Part shown: one piece after another, positions 1 to 5,872 of the stretch
How the letters are laid out: every line of letters starts with the position of its first letter
Numbering within the stretch: position 1 is the stretch's first letter
Position numbers and translations under genes: made by a program
Notes under the pieces: model-generated
The model's input: only the letters and a program-made list of their open reading frames with translations
The model's database searches: none
What the model was told of the DNA's origin: nothing
Assembly (NCBI GenBank): GCA_036491755.1
Contig: DASXBJ010000123.1
Span: 1 to 8,072 of the forward strand
DNA from: DASXBJ01 sp036491755
GTDB taxonomy: Bacteria; Chloroflexota; Dormibacteria; Dormibacterales; Dormibacteraceae
Direction: 5' to 3'
Length of the DNA stretch: 8,072 nt

Positions 1-207
1 CCGGCGGTCAACCTGCTGAAGCGGGCGGCCGGCATCGAGAAAGGCTCGCCCAAGCCGAACCGCGACAAGGTCGGCCGCGTGACGCGACAGCAGCTGCGCA
101 CCATCGTCGAGACCAAGCGCAAGGACCTCAACGCCTACGACTCTGAGGCCGCGATGAAGATGGTCGAGGGCACCGCCCGCTCGATGGGCCTGGAGATTGT
201 GGAGTAA
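1..207 (+). CDS. rplK: 50S ribosomal protein L11, C-terminal part (5' end outside window)
   Basis: This is the last 68 codons of L11, the large-subunit protein that binds the GTPase-associated region of 23S rRNA. The visible part is the RNA-binding C-terminal domain. It starts in the helix reading PAVNLLKRAAGIEKGSPKPN, continues through the conserved DKVGRVTRQQL segment, and ends in the family's EGTARSMGLEIVE tail before TAA (205-207). This tail is a clear match to what is known of L11, so the identity is secure. The frame is open from base 1, so the gene begins upstream. Its stop overlaps the rplA start as TAATG, which implies translational coupling of L11 and L1, the usual rplKA arrangement. 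Confidence 0.97.
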   Translation, partial: PAVNLLKRAAGIEKGSPKPNRDKVGRVTRQQLRTIVETKRKDLNAYDSEAAMKMVEGTARSMGLEIVE

Positions 208-938
208 TGCCCAAGAAAAGAGGCAAGAAGTACATCGAGGCCGCCAAGAAGGTCGAGGCTGCGGTGAGCAGCAACGGCAACGGTGGGCTTGACCCCGAAA
301 CGGCGGTCAGGGTCGCCAGGGAGACCTCGATCTCGAAATTCGACGCCACGCTCGAGGCGCACATCCGGCTCGGGGTCGATCCGCGCCACGCGGAGCAGAT
401 GGTGCGCGGCTCGGTCGTGCTGCCGAACGGCACGGGCAAGAAGGTCCGCGTCGCCGTCTTTGCCACCGCCGACAAGGCCAAGGAGGCCCAGGAGGCGGGC
501 GCCGACTTCGTGGGCGGCGACGACCTCGTGAAGAAGGTGTCTGAGGGCTGGACTGATTTCGACGCCGCGGTGGCAACGCCGGACATCATGTCCAAGGTCG
601 GTCCGCTGGGCAAGATCCTCGGCCCCCGAGGCCTCATGCCGAACCCGAAGTCAGGCACGGTCACATTCGACGTCGCGCGGGCTGTGCGCGAGGTGAAGGG
701 CGGCAAGGTCGAGTTCCGGACGGACAAGTTCGGCATCATCCATGCGCCGATCGGCAAGGTCTCCTTCGATGAGAAGCAGCTGCACCAGAACCTCTCGGCG
801 CTCGTGGACGCCTTGATCCGCAACAAGCCGGCGACCTCGAAGGGCCAGTACCTCCGGACGTTCTTCCTCACCGCGACCCAGGGTCCCTCGGTCCCGGTGG
901 ACGTCAAGGAAGCGGCGAAGCTCCACACCAGCAGCTAG
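207..938 (+). CDS. rplA: 50S ribosomal protein L1
   Basis: The 243-residue product is L1, which forms the mobile L1 stalk of the 50S subunit and helps release deacylated tRNA. In many bacteria it also represses its own rplKA mRNA. The signature segment LGKILGPRGLMPNPKSGTV lies at residues 134-152. Other L1 features are the lysine-rich N terminus (MPKKRGKKY), the RVAVFA strand near residue 81, and FRTDKFGIIHAPIGKVSF near 170-187. Length is close to the usual ~230-235 aa. The ATG at 207 shares its A with the rplK stop, and GGAG at 201-204 inside the rplK end can serve as ribosome binding site, so the two genes are probably co-translated. Any L1 autoregulatory site would lie upstream of rplK, outside the window. 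Confidence 0.97.
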   Translation: MPKKRGKKYIEAAKKVEAAVSSNGNGGLDPETAVRVARETSISKFDATLEAHIRLGVDPRHAEQMVRGSVVLPNGTGKKVRVAVFATADKAKEAQEAGADFVGGDDLVKKVSEGWTDFDAAVATPDIMSKVGPLGKILGPRGLMPNPKSGTVTFDVARAVREVKGGKVEFRTDKFGIIHAPIGKVSFDEKQLHQNLSALVDALIRNKPATSKGQYLRTFFLTATQGPSVPVDVKEAAKLHTSS

Positions 939-952
939 CCGGCGGCTTAGCT
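933..952 (+). other. Small hairpin spanning the rplA stop codon
   Basis: Bases 933-940 can pair with 944-952 around a 3-base loop, with one bulged base. The rplA TAG (936-938) lies inside the stem. Only a poor pyrimidine run (ACTCTTTC) follows, so at most this is a weak terminator or an mRNA end-stabilising stem. It marks the boundary between the rplKA message and the acetyltransferase gene. Confidence 0.25.
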
Positions 953-957
953 ACTCT
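952..957 (+). promoter_or_regulatory. Possible -10 element for leaderless transcription of the acetyltransferase gene
   Basis: TACTCT fits the TANNNT form of a sigma-70 -10 box and ends 8 bases before the ATG at 966. No purine-rich Shine-Dalgarno sequence lies between (TCGGGCC precedes the ATG). This spacing is typical of leaderless mRNAs in GC-rich Gram-positive-type bacteria. No clear -35 box is visible. The gene could instead be read through from rplA, which ends only 27 bases upstream. Confidence 0.3.
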
Positions 958-965
958 TTCGGGCC

Positions 966-1505
966 ATGTTCGGACCGGTCATCCAGGGCAAGCTCGTCCG
1001 GCTGCGCCCGCCCCAGCCCCAGGAGGCCGCGGCAATGGCCCTGTGGTTCGAGGACATGGAGGTCACGCGGTTCCTAAAGCTGCGCCATCCGCCCTCCGTC
1101 GAGGCTGAGAAGGAATGGCTGGAGGAGGTCGCCCGCGATCCCAGCTCGGTGTTCTGGGGCATTGAGCACCAGGGCCGCCTCGCCGGCGCCACGAGCATCA
1201 TGAAGATCGACTGGCGGGACCAGCACGGCACCACCGGCACGGTGCTCGGAGACAAGCAGGTGTGGGGCCGGGGCATCGGGCGCGAGCTGATGCAGCTGCG
1301 CGCGGCATATGCGTTCACGCAATTGCCGCTGCGCAAGCTGAAGTCCGGTTACTTCGAGGGCAATGTGGCGAGCGGCCGCGCTCAGGCGGCGGCGGGCTAC
1401 CGCGAGGTCGGCAGGTGGCGGCATGACCGGTTCATCGACGGCAAGTGGGTCGACCACGTCCTGACCGAGCTGCTGCGCGAGGACTGGGCAAAAGCTACCG
1501 TATAA
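966..1505 (+). CDS. GNAT N-acetyltransferase, RimJ/RimL type
   Basis: The 179-residue protein belongs to the Gcn5-related acetyltransferases, which move acetyl from acetyl-CoA to an amine. The acetyl-CoA pyrophosphate loop is Q98-V-W-G101-R-G103-I-G, matching the Q/R-x-x-G-x-G/A pattern. A typical motif B follows, with N133-V-A-S136 and AAGYREVGRWRHDRFIDGKWVDHV. This NxxS...GYxxxG...GxxxD layout and the length of about 180 aa match the RimJ/RimL branch, which includes the enzyme that acetylates the N terminus of L12 in E. coli. The gene lies between rplA and the L10 leader, directly before the L10 and L12 genes, so a ribosomal-protein substrate is an attractive inference, but GNAT substrates cannot be read from sequence. 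The start is the only sensible ATG; it lacks a Shine-Dalgarno sequence. The TAA (1503-1505) overlaps the next promoter. Confidence 0.88.
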   Translation: MFGPVIQGKLVRLRPPQPQEAAAMALWFEDMEVTRFLKLRHPPSVEAEKEWLEEVARDPSSVFWGIEHQGRLAGATSIMKIDWRDQHGTTGTVLGDKQVWGRGIGRELMQLRAAYAFTQLPLRKLKSGYFEGNVASGRAQAAAGYREVGRWRHDRFIDGKWVDHVLTELLREDWAKATV

Positions 1506-1506
1506 T
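1501..1506 (+). promoter_or_regulatory. Consensus -10 box for the rplJL transcript
   Basis: A perfect TATAAT lies across the acetyltransferase stop codon, just ahead of the L10 leader RNA. The expected start of transcription is about 1512-1514, exactly where the leader fold begins. The -35 region (around 1478-1484, GC-rich) is poor, so an activator or other contacts may compensate. Such a TATAAT is striking in this GC-rich DNA, and it would give rplJL its own transcript apart from rplKA. Confidence 0.6.
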
Positions 1507-1514
1507 TCGCGATC

Positions 1515-1569
1515 TGCCCTAGACCGTAGGTGCTGCGGCGCGAGCCCAGCTCAATTTCCTACCGAGGCA
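1515..1569 (+). ncRNA. Ribosomal protein L10 leader RNA
   Basis: This is the cis-acting leader bound by L10 (or the L10-L12 complex) to limit rplJL expression. The pairing is direct to see: TGCC 1515-1518 with GGCA 1566-1569; GTAGG 1526-1530 with CCTAC 1558-1562, next to an asymmetric internal loop that includes CCGAGG; and an apical hairpin, GCTG 1532-1535 with CAGC 1547-1550 and GGC 1537-1539 with GCC 1544-1546, capped by a GCGA tetraloop (1540-1543). The CCTACCGAGG segment and kinked architecture are hallmarks of the L10 leader family (Rfam L10_leader), mimicking the L10 site on 23S rRNA. It lies immediately upstream of rplJ, as expected. Confidence 0.85.
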
Positions 1570-1591
1570 ATCCAAGTGAAGGACGTTGGAT

Positions 1592-1631
1592 CCTTCCTGC
1601 CTTTGTCGATTTGCGGGCAGGGAGGATTTTT
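1592..1631 (+). terminator. Attenuator hairpin that also contains the rplJ ribosome binding site
   Basis: CCTTCCTGCC (1592-1601) pairs with GGCAGGGAGG (1616-1625) over 10 bp, with one G-U, around a 14-base loop. ATTTTTTATT follows at once, giving a standard intrinsic terminator. The 3' arm carries GGGAGG, the Shine-Dalgarno sequence of rplJ (TTG at 1634), so the same stem could both stop transcription and hide the ribosome site. An upstream segment, GAAGGA (1578-1583), can pair with TCCTTC (1591-1596) and would prevent the terminator stem from forming. L10 binding to the leader just upstream probably decides between these states; this is inferred from the known behaviour of L10 leaders. Confidence 0.7.
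1620..1625 (+). promoter_or_regulatory. Shine-Dalgarno sequence that fixes the rplJ start
   Basis: GGGAGG lies 8 bases before the TTG at 1634 and is the only strong ribosome site near the L10 N terminus. It supports the TTG at 1634 over an in-frame upstream TTG at 1586, which would add 16 residues unlike any L10 and translate the attenuator. Confidence 0.75.
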
Positions 1632-1633
1632 TA

Positions 1634-2167
1634 TTGCCAAAAGCTCGCAAGGAACAGAAGGCCGAACAGGTCGACCTGCTGGCGGACAAGCTGAAGAGGG
1701 CAAAGGTCGCGGTTCTGACCGACTATCGGGGCCTCAAGGTCAGCCAGATCCAGGAGCTGCGCGGCAAGCTGCGCGGCAGCGACGTCGAGTATCGCGTGAT
1801 CAAGAACACGCTCGCCAGGCGCGCGGCTGCGGCCGCGGGTCACCCCGCGCTCGAGAGCGAGCTCAAGGGACCCGTCGCGATCGCGTTCGGCTACGGCGAC
1901 CTCAGCGCCCCGTCCAAGCTCATCAACGAATGGGTCCGCAGCACGCGTTTGAAGCTGGACATTGTCGGCGGGTTGGTCGAGGGCAGGGTCTTCTCGCCCG
2001 ACCAGGTGCGCCAGCTCGCGGACCTGCCGTCGCGCGAGACGCTTCTCGCACAGCTGCTGGGCACCCTTCAATCGCCCGTCGCCCAGCTCGTAGGAATCAT
2101 GCAGACGCCGCTTCAGCAGCTCCGCGGAGTGCTCGAGGCGTACAAGACAAAGTTGGAGGCAGCGTAG
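1634..2167 (+). CDS. rplJ: 50S ribosomal protein L10
   Basis: The 177-residue protein is L10, the base of the ribosomal stalk. Its N-terminal domain binds 23S rRNA beside L11, and its C-terminal helix carries the L12 dimers. Recognisable parts are the start MPKARKEQKAEQVDLLADKL, the YRGLKVSQIQELRGKLR segment (31-47), VIKNTLARRA (55-64), and the LKGPVAIAFGYGD strand (77-89). A long C-terminal helix ends QQLRGVLEAYKTKLEAA. Length is usual for L10. The start is a TTG placed by GGGAGG at 1620-1625 and by the family N terminus. The gene follows its own leader and attenuator, and its stop is only two bases from the rplL ATG, so L10 and L12 are made from one message. Confidence 0.96.
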   Translation: MPKARKEQKAEQVDLLADKLKRAKVAVLTDYRGLKVSQIQELRGKLRGSDVEYRVIKNTLARRAAAAAGHPALESELKGPVAIAFGYGDLSAPSKLINEWVRSTRLKLDIVGGLVEGRVFSPDQVRQLADLPSRETLLAQLLGTLQSPVAQLVGIMQTPLQQLRGVLEAYKTKLEAA

Positions 2168-2169
2168 GA

Positions 2170-2562
2170 ATGGCAACCAAGATCACCCCGAAGGATTTCG
2201 TCGAGGCACTGAAGGACTGGAGCATCCTGGACGTCGTCGAGGCCGTGAAGGCCATCGAGGATGAGTTCGGCATCAAGGCCGCGGCCCCTGTGGCCGTGGC
2301 GGCGGCCGGGCCGGCGGCCGGCGGCGATGCCGCGGCGGCGGAGGAGGAGCAGACCGAGTTCACCGTGAACCTGACCGCGGTCGGGGAGAGCAAGATCAAC
2401 GTGATCAAGGCGGTCCGGGAGCTGACGCAGCTCGGCCTCAAAGAGGCCAAGGACCTGGTCGACGCGGCGCCCAAGCCGGTGCTCGAGAACGTGAGCAAGG
2501 CGGATGCCGAGAAGGCCGTCGCGCGGCTGAAGGAAGCGGGCGCGACGGCGGACATCAAGTAG
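2170..2562 (+). CDS. rplL: 50S ribosomal protein L7/L12
   Basis: The 130-residue protein is the stalk protein L12, present in several copies and needed to recruit the translational GTPases. Residues 1-35 (DWSILDVVEAVKAIEDEFGIK) form the dimerisation domain. Residues 36-60 are an Ala/Gly/Pro/Glu hinge. The C-terminal domain starts at EFTVNLTAVGESKINVIKAVRELT and holds the hallmark LGLKEAKDLVDAAPKPV and a closing ADAEKAVARLKEAGATADIK. The usual length is about 120-130 aa. GGAGG (2155-2159) inside rplJ precedes the ATG by 10 bases. The N terminus MATK would expose alanine after methionine removal, a possible site for N-terminal acetylation. A strong terminator follows. Confidence 0.97.
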   Translation: MATKITPKDFVEALKDWSILDVVEAVKAIEDEFGIKAAAPVAVAAAGPAAGGDAAAAEEEQTEFTVNLTAVGESKINVIKAVRELTQLGLKEAKDLVDAAPKPVLENVSKADAEKAVARLKEAGATADIK

Positions 2563-2591
2563 GAGAGTTTTCTACCCGGCGTTGGGGTGGG

Positions 2592-2626
2592 GAGCCGGGC
2601 TCGCGAGAGGCCCGGCTCTTCTTTTT
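2592..2626 (+). terminator. Intrinsic terminator after rplL
   Basis: GAGCCGGGC (2592-2600) and GCCCGGCTC (2610-2618) form a perfect 9-bp GC-rich stem with a 9-base loop, followed by TTCTTTTT (2619-2626). It lies 30 bases after the rplL stop and ends the ribosomal-protein transcript before the converging genes. On the minus strand the stem is followed by C-rich sequence, so it should work in one direction only. Confidence 0.93.
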
Positions 2627-2659
2627 CATGCGGGTGGGTTCCGCGCTGGTCTTGTCGGG

Positions 2660-5092
2660 CTAGACGGGTTTGCCGGCGGTGGGCGAGGCCTTGGCCGCCG
2701 CCTCGCGCGCCTGGCGCTCCCCGCGCAGCCGCCGCGGTTCGTGCTCCCCGCGGCGCGCGGGCGCCCGCCCGGCCGGTTGCGATGGCTCGCGCATCGGCGG
2801 CTGCTTTGGGATTGGCTTGACCGCCGTGCCGCGAACGGTGAGGCGGACAGGTTTGCCGTAGTGGTCGAATGTCAAGGCGCGCCCGCGCAGCAGCGTGTAA
2901 GTGACGCGTGCGTGGTCGACCCGGAGTCGGACCAATCGGTCCTGGAATGTCATTCGAAACGTCAGCCGTCTGATCCCAGGCGGGAGCCGGGGCGCAAAGC
3001 CGAGGACGCCATCGTGATGGCGCATGCCGCCCAGCCCGGCGACGATCGCAATCCACGCGCCGGCGAGCGAACCCATGTGCACTCCGTCGCGAACGTTGTG
3101 CTCGAGGTCGCTGAGGTCCATCAAGGCCGCCTCGCCCAGGTAGTCGTGCGCGAGTTGAAGGTGGCCGACCTCGGCGGCCATCACCGATTGGGTGCAGGAC
3201 GAAAGGGACGAGTCGCGCACGGTCAGCTCTTCGTAATAGGCGAAGTTGCGTGCCTTCTGTTCGGGTGTGAACGCATCGCCGCGCAGGTGCATCGCGAGCA
3301 CGAGGTCGGCTTGCTTCAGGACCTGCTTGCGGTAGAGGTCGAAGTAGGGGTAGTGCAGGAAAAGCGGGTACTGGTCCGCGTGGGTGGAGGCGAAGTCCCA
3401 TCGGTCATGGTCGGTGAACTGGCTCGCTTGCTTGTGCACCCCGAGCGACTCGTCGTAAGCGATGTACACGGCGCCGGCGGCCTTGCGCCATGCCTTGGTT
3501 TCGGCGGCGGTCACCCTGAGCCGGCGCGCCAGACCGGTCTGCCGCGCCGCGGCATCCGCGGCGCCGGTCAGGTTTCGCTGCGCCATAAGGTTGGTGTAGA
3601 GGTTGTTGTCCATCAGCGCGCTGTACTCGTCGGGCCCGGTCACGCCATCAATACGAAAGCTTCCGCTCCGCTCGTAGTGGCCGAGCGACATCCACAACCG
3701 TGCCGTCTCGATCAGCAGCTCAGCCCCGAACTCGGCCTCGAAGGCCTCATCGCCGGTGGCGCTCACGTAGCGCAGCACGGCATCCGCGATGTCGGCGTTG
3801 ATATGGAACGCGGCCGTCGAGGCGGGCCAGTAGCCGGAGCACTCTTCGCCATGGATCGTGCGCCAGGGAAAGGCCGCGCCCTTGTGACCGAGATCGCGAG
3901 CTCGCTGCCTGGCGAGATCGAGGATGTGGTGGCGCCAGCGGAGCGCATCGGCGACCGTGTCGGGCGCTGTGTAGGTCAGAACCTGGAGGACGAAGCTCTC
4001 GCTGTCCCAGAAGGTGTGCCCGTCATAGCCGGGACCGGTCAACCCCTTGGCCGGAATCGACCTCTGCTCGGCCCGGGCCGCCGCCTGCAAGACGTGAAAG
4101 AGCGCGAATCGAATGCCTTGTTGCACCTCCGGGTCACCAACGAGCTCCACGTCGGCTCGCTCCCAGAAGTCGGCGAGGTACTTGCGCTGCGCCTGCAGCA
4201 GGCCGTCCCAGCCGTGCTCGAACGCCGTCGCGAGCGCGCCTTCCACCTGTGATCGCAGCGCCGTCGCTGGGCGCAGGCTTGACCAGCCGTAGGCGACGAA
4301 CTTCACGATTCGCAGCCGCTGACCAGCGCGCAGGTGCGCGGTGACGGTGGTCCGCGCCTGGTCAGCGGTGCTTTCGGAATGGACGTCCGAGCTGCGAGGA
4401 CCCGCAACCACATGCTCCATTGCCGCGGCCATTCGCAGGTGACTGCGGTTGGTGGAATGGATGAGGATCGCGCCACGCTCCGTGTGGGCGGCGAACTCGG
4501 CCACAAGGGGGCTGGCAAGCACGTCGGCGGCGCGAGGGTCGGTCTTGGCCATGCCCGTGACAAGTTCGTTGGCCACGAGCTCGGACTGAAGCACGACGTC
4601 GACGGAGTTGCCGACTGCTTGCACTTCGTAGACGACCGCAGCGAGCGCGCGGTGCACCAGCGAGACCATGCGCGTCGAGCGCACCTTCACGGTCTTGTGG
4701 GCGGGAGACTCCCACTCGCAGGTGCGATGGAGCAGGCCGGTCTTCAGGTCCAGGACCCTTTGGTGTGACGTGAGCTTTCCGTATCGGATGTCAAACGGCT
4801 CGTCGTCGACGAGCAGGCGGATCACCTTGCCGTTGGTGACGTTGACGATGGTCTGGCCCGCCTCGGGATAGCCGTAGGCCGTCTCGGCGTAAGGCAGCGG
4901 GACGGCTTCGTAGAAGGCGTTCAGGTAAGAGCCCGAGATGACGTGCGGCTCGCCCTCATCCAGGTTGGCCCGCCAGCCGATATGGCCGTTGGAAAGGGCG
5001 AAGATCGATTCGCTTTGGGCGAGCAGGTCCAGGTCCAGCCGGGTCTCCCGGATCGCCCAGGGCTCGACGTGAAACGAGTCGGCGAGGCTCAA
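2660..5092 (-). CDS. Glycoside hydrolase family 65 protein, probable alpha-glucobiose phosphorylase
   Basis: The 810-residue protein is a family 65 enzyme. Most members cleave trehalose, kojibiose, maltose or nigerose with phosphate to give beta-glucose-1-phosphate and glucose. The N-terminal beta domain holds WAIRETRLDLDLLAQSESIFALSNGHIG (12-39). The helical-barrel domain follows from about residue 310. FWDSESF (361-367) is a substrate-site motif; HGEECS (414-419) contains E416/E417, where I place the general acid, most likely E417. K593-Q594 and S628-S631 match the phosphate-binding positions of the family, favouring phosphorolysis, and H672 lies in VHMGSLAGAW. The sequence is close to mycobacterial Rv3401. 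The start is TTG at 5092-5090, overlapping the mutase stop as TTGA; it gives MSLADSFHVEPW, as in relatives. Residues 757-810 form an odd basic, Pro/Ala/Arg-rich tail. No signal peptide is seen, so it is cytoplasmic. The exact disaccharide is not determined; a hydrolase is less likely. Confidence 0.93.
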   Translation of the reverse strand: MSLADSFHVEPWAIRETRLDLDLLAQSESIFALSNGHIGWRANLDEGEPHVISGSYLNAFYEAVPLPYAETAYGYPEAGQTIVNVTNGKVIRLLVDDEPFDIRYGKLTSHQRVLDLKTGLLHRTCEWESPAHKTVKVRSTRMVSLVHRALAAVVYEVQAVGNSVDVVLQSELVANELVTGMAKTDPRAADVLASPLVAEFAAHTERGAILIHSTNRSHLRMAAAMEHVVAGPRSSDVHSESTADQARTTVTAHLRAGQRLRIVKFVAYGWSSLRPATALRSQVEGALATAFEHGWDGLLQAQRKYLADFWERADVELVGDPEVQQGIRFALFHVLQAAARAEQRSIPAKGLTGPGYDGHTFWDSESFVLQVLTYTAPDTVADALRWRHHILDLARQRARDLGHKGAAFPWRTIHGEECSGYWPASTAAFHINADIADAVLRYVSATGDEAFEAEFGAELLIETARLWMSLGHYERSGSFRIDGVTGPDEYSALMDNNLYTNLMAQRNLTGAADAAARQTGLARRLRVTAAETKAWRKAAGAVYIAYDESLGVHKQASQFTDHDRWDFASTHADQYPLFLHYPYFDLYRKQVLKQADLVLAMHLRGDAFTPEQKARNFAYYEELTVRDSSLSSCTQSVMAAEVGHLQLAHDYLGEAALMDLSDLEHNVRDGVHMGSLAGAWIAIVAGLGGMRHHDGVLGFAPRLPPGIRRLTFRMTFQDRLVRLRVDHARVTYTLLRGRALTFDHYGKPVRLTVRGTAVKPIPKQPPMREPSQPAGRAPARRGEHEPRRLRGERQAREAAAKASPTAGKPV

Positions 5093-5868
5093 ACCCGTCC
5101 ACCCATCAGGTCGGCCAGGTCGCGCACGACGACGTCGGCTCCGTGAGAGCGCAGCGCCTCGGCCTGGCCGGCGCGATCGACTCCGATGACGATGCCGAAT
5201 GAGCCGGCGCGCCCCGCCTCGACGCCGGCCAGGGCATCCTCGTAAACGGCGCATTGACTCGCGGTCCTGCCCAGCATGCGGGCCGCCCTGAGGTACGTGT
5301 CTGGCGAGGGCTTGCCCTTCAGGTGCTCGGCCTCGGCGACGTTGCCGTCCACCTGCCCGTTGAACTGCCCGTCCAGCTTCGCCGCGCGCAGCACCTCGCT
5401 GCAGTTCTTGCTCGACGAGACCACCGCGGTCTTGAGCCCGGCTGCGCGCACCGCTCTCAGGTAGCGCACCGAGCCCGCATAGGCCTTGACGCCCTCGCGG
5501 CGGATGAGGTCCAGGAACATCTGGTCTTTGCGGTTGCCCAGGCCGTGGATCGTCTCGCGAGCTGGCGGGTCGTCCTCATTTCCCTCGGGAAGATCGATAT
5601 TGCGGGCGGCCAGGAACGATCGAACGCCATCCGCGCGTGGCTTGCCGTCCACGTAGCGGTCGTAGTCCCTGACTTTGTCAAACGGTTGGAAAGGCTTGCC
5701 CTCCTCGACTGCGCGACGTTGCAGAAGCTCGTCGAACATCATCTTCCAGGCGGTCGCGTGGACCTTGGCGGTCTGGGTGAGCACCCCGTCGAGGTCAAAC
5801 AGGCACCCGGTGATGGCGGGCGGCAGACCCAGCCGGTGGGAGACGGCGATTTTGCCCTTCGCCGCCAT
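5089..5868 (-). CDS. Beta-phosphoglucomutase-type HAD-superfamily protein
   Basis: The 259-residue protein carries all four HAD motifs: D25-L-D27-G-V-L (nucleophile and acid/base aspartates), S151-S-S, K186 in LKGKPSPD, and E210-D211 in VYEDALAGVEAGRAG. A helical cap lies between motifs I and II. The cap and the YVDGKPRADGVRSFL segment match the beta-phosphoglucomutase group, and the whole resembles mycobacterial Rv3400. The likely reaction is beta-glucose-1-phosphate to glucose-6-phosphate through a glucose-1,6-bisphosphate intermediate, using the product of the family 65 enzyme encoded next. The start is the ATG at 5868, 4 bases after the preceding stop; an in-frame ATG at 5931 would run into the upstream gene with an unrelated Ser/Arg-rich leader. 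A phosphatase for another sugar phosphate is possible but less likely given the neighbour. Confidence 0.92.
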   Translation of the reverse strand: MAAKGKIAVSHRLGLPPAITGCLFDLDGVLTQTAKVHATAWKMMFDELLQRRAVEEGKPFQPFDKVRDYDRYVDGKPRADGVRSFLAARNIDLPEGNEDDPPARETIHGLGNRKDQMFLDLIRREGVKAYAGSVRYLRAVRAAGLKTAVVSSSKNCSEVLRAAKLDGQFNGQVDGNVAEAEHLKGKPSPDTYLRAARMLGRTASQCAVYEDALAGVEAGRAGSFGIVIGVDRAGQAEALRSHGADVVVRDLADLMGGRV

Positions 5869-5872
5869 GCCT

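Noticed and set aside
128..928. Minus-strand open frame of 266 codons opposite rplA
   Set aside because: Antisense shadow of rplA; the product is Ser/Thr/Pro-rich with no recognisable family.
1576..2562. Single 328-codon frame reading from the L10 leader through to the end of rplL
   Set aside because: Only the last 130 codons (rplL) are real; the first part is an out-of-frame reading of rplJ with low-complexity composition and is not a fusion protein.
2582..4252. Long plus-strand open frame of 556 codons opposite the family 65 gene
   Set aside because: It is antisense to a clearly recognised enzyme, its product matches no family I know, and long antisense frames are common in GC-rich genes. 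It also begins inside the rplL terminator.
5093..5254. Longer family 65 protein starting at 5254 (54 extra residues)
   Set aside because: The extra part is Arg/Gly-rich, overlaps the mutase gene in another frame and is absent from known relatives; the TTG at 5092 overlaps the mutase stop and gives the family N terminus.
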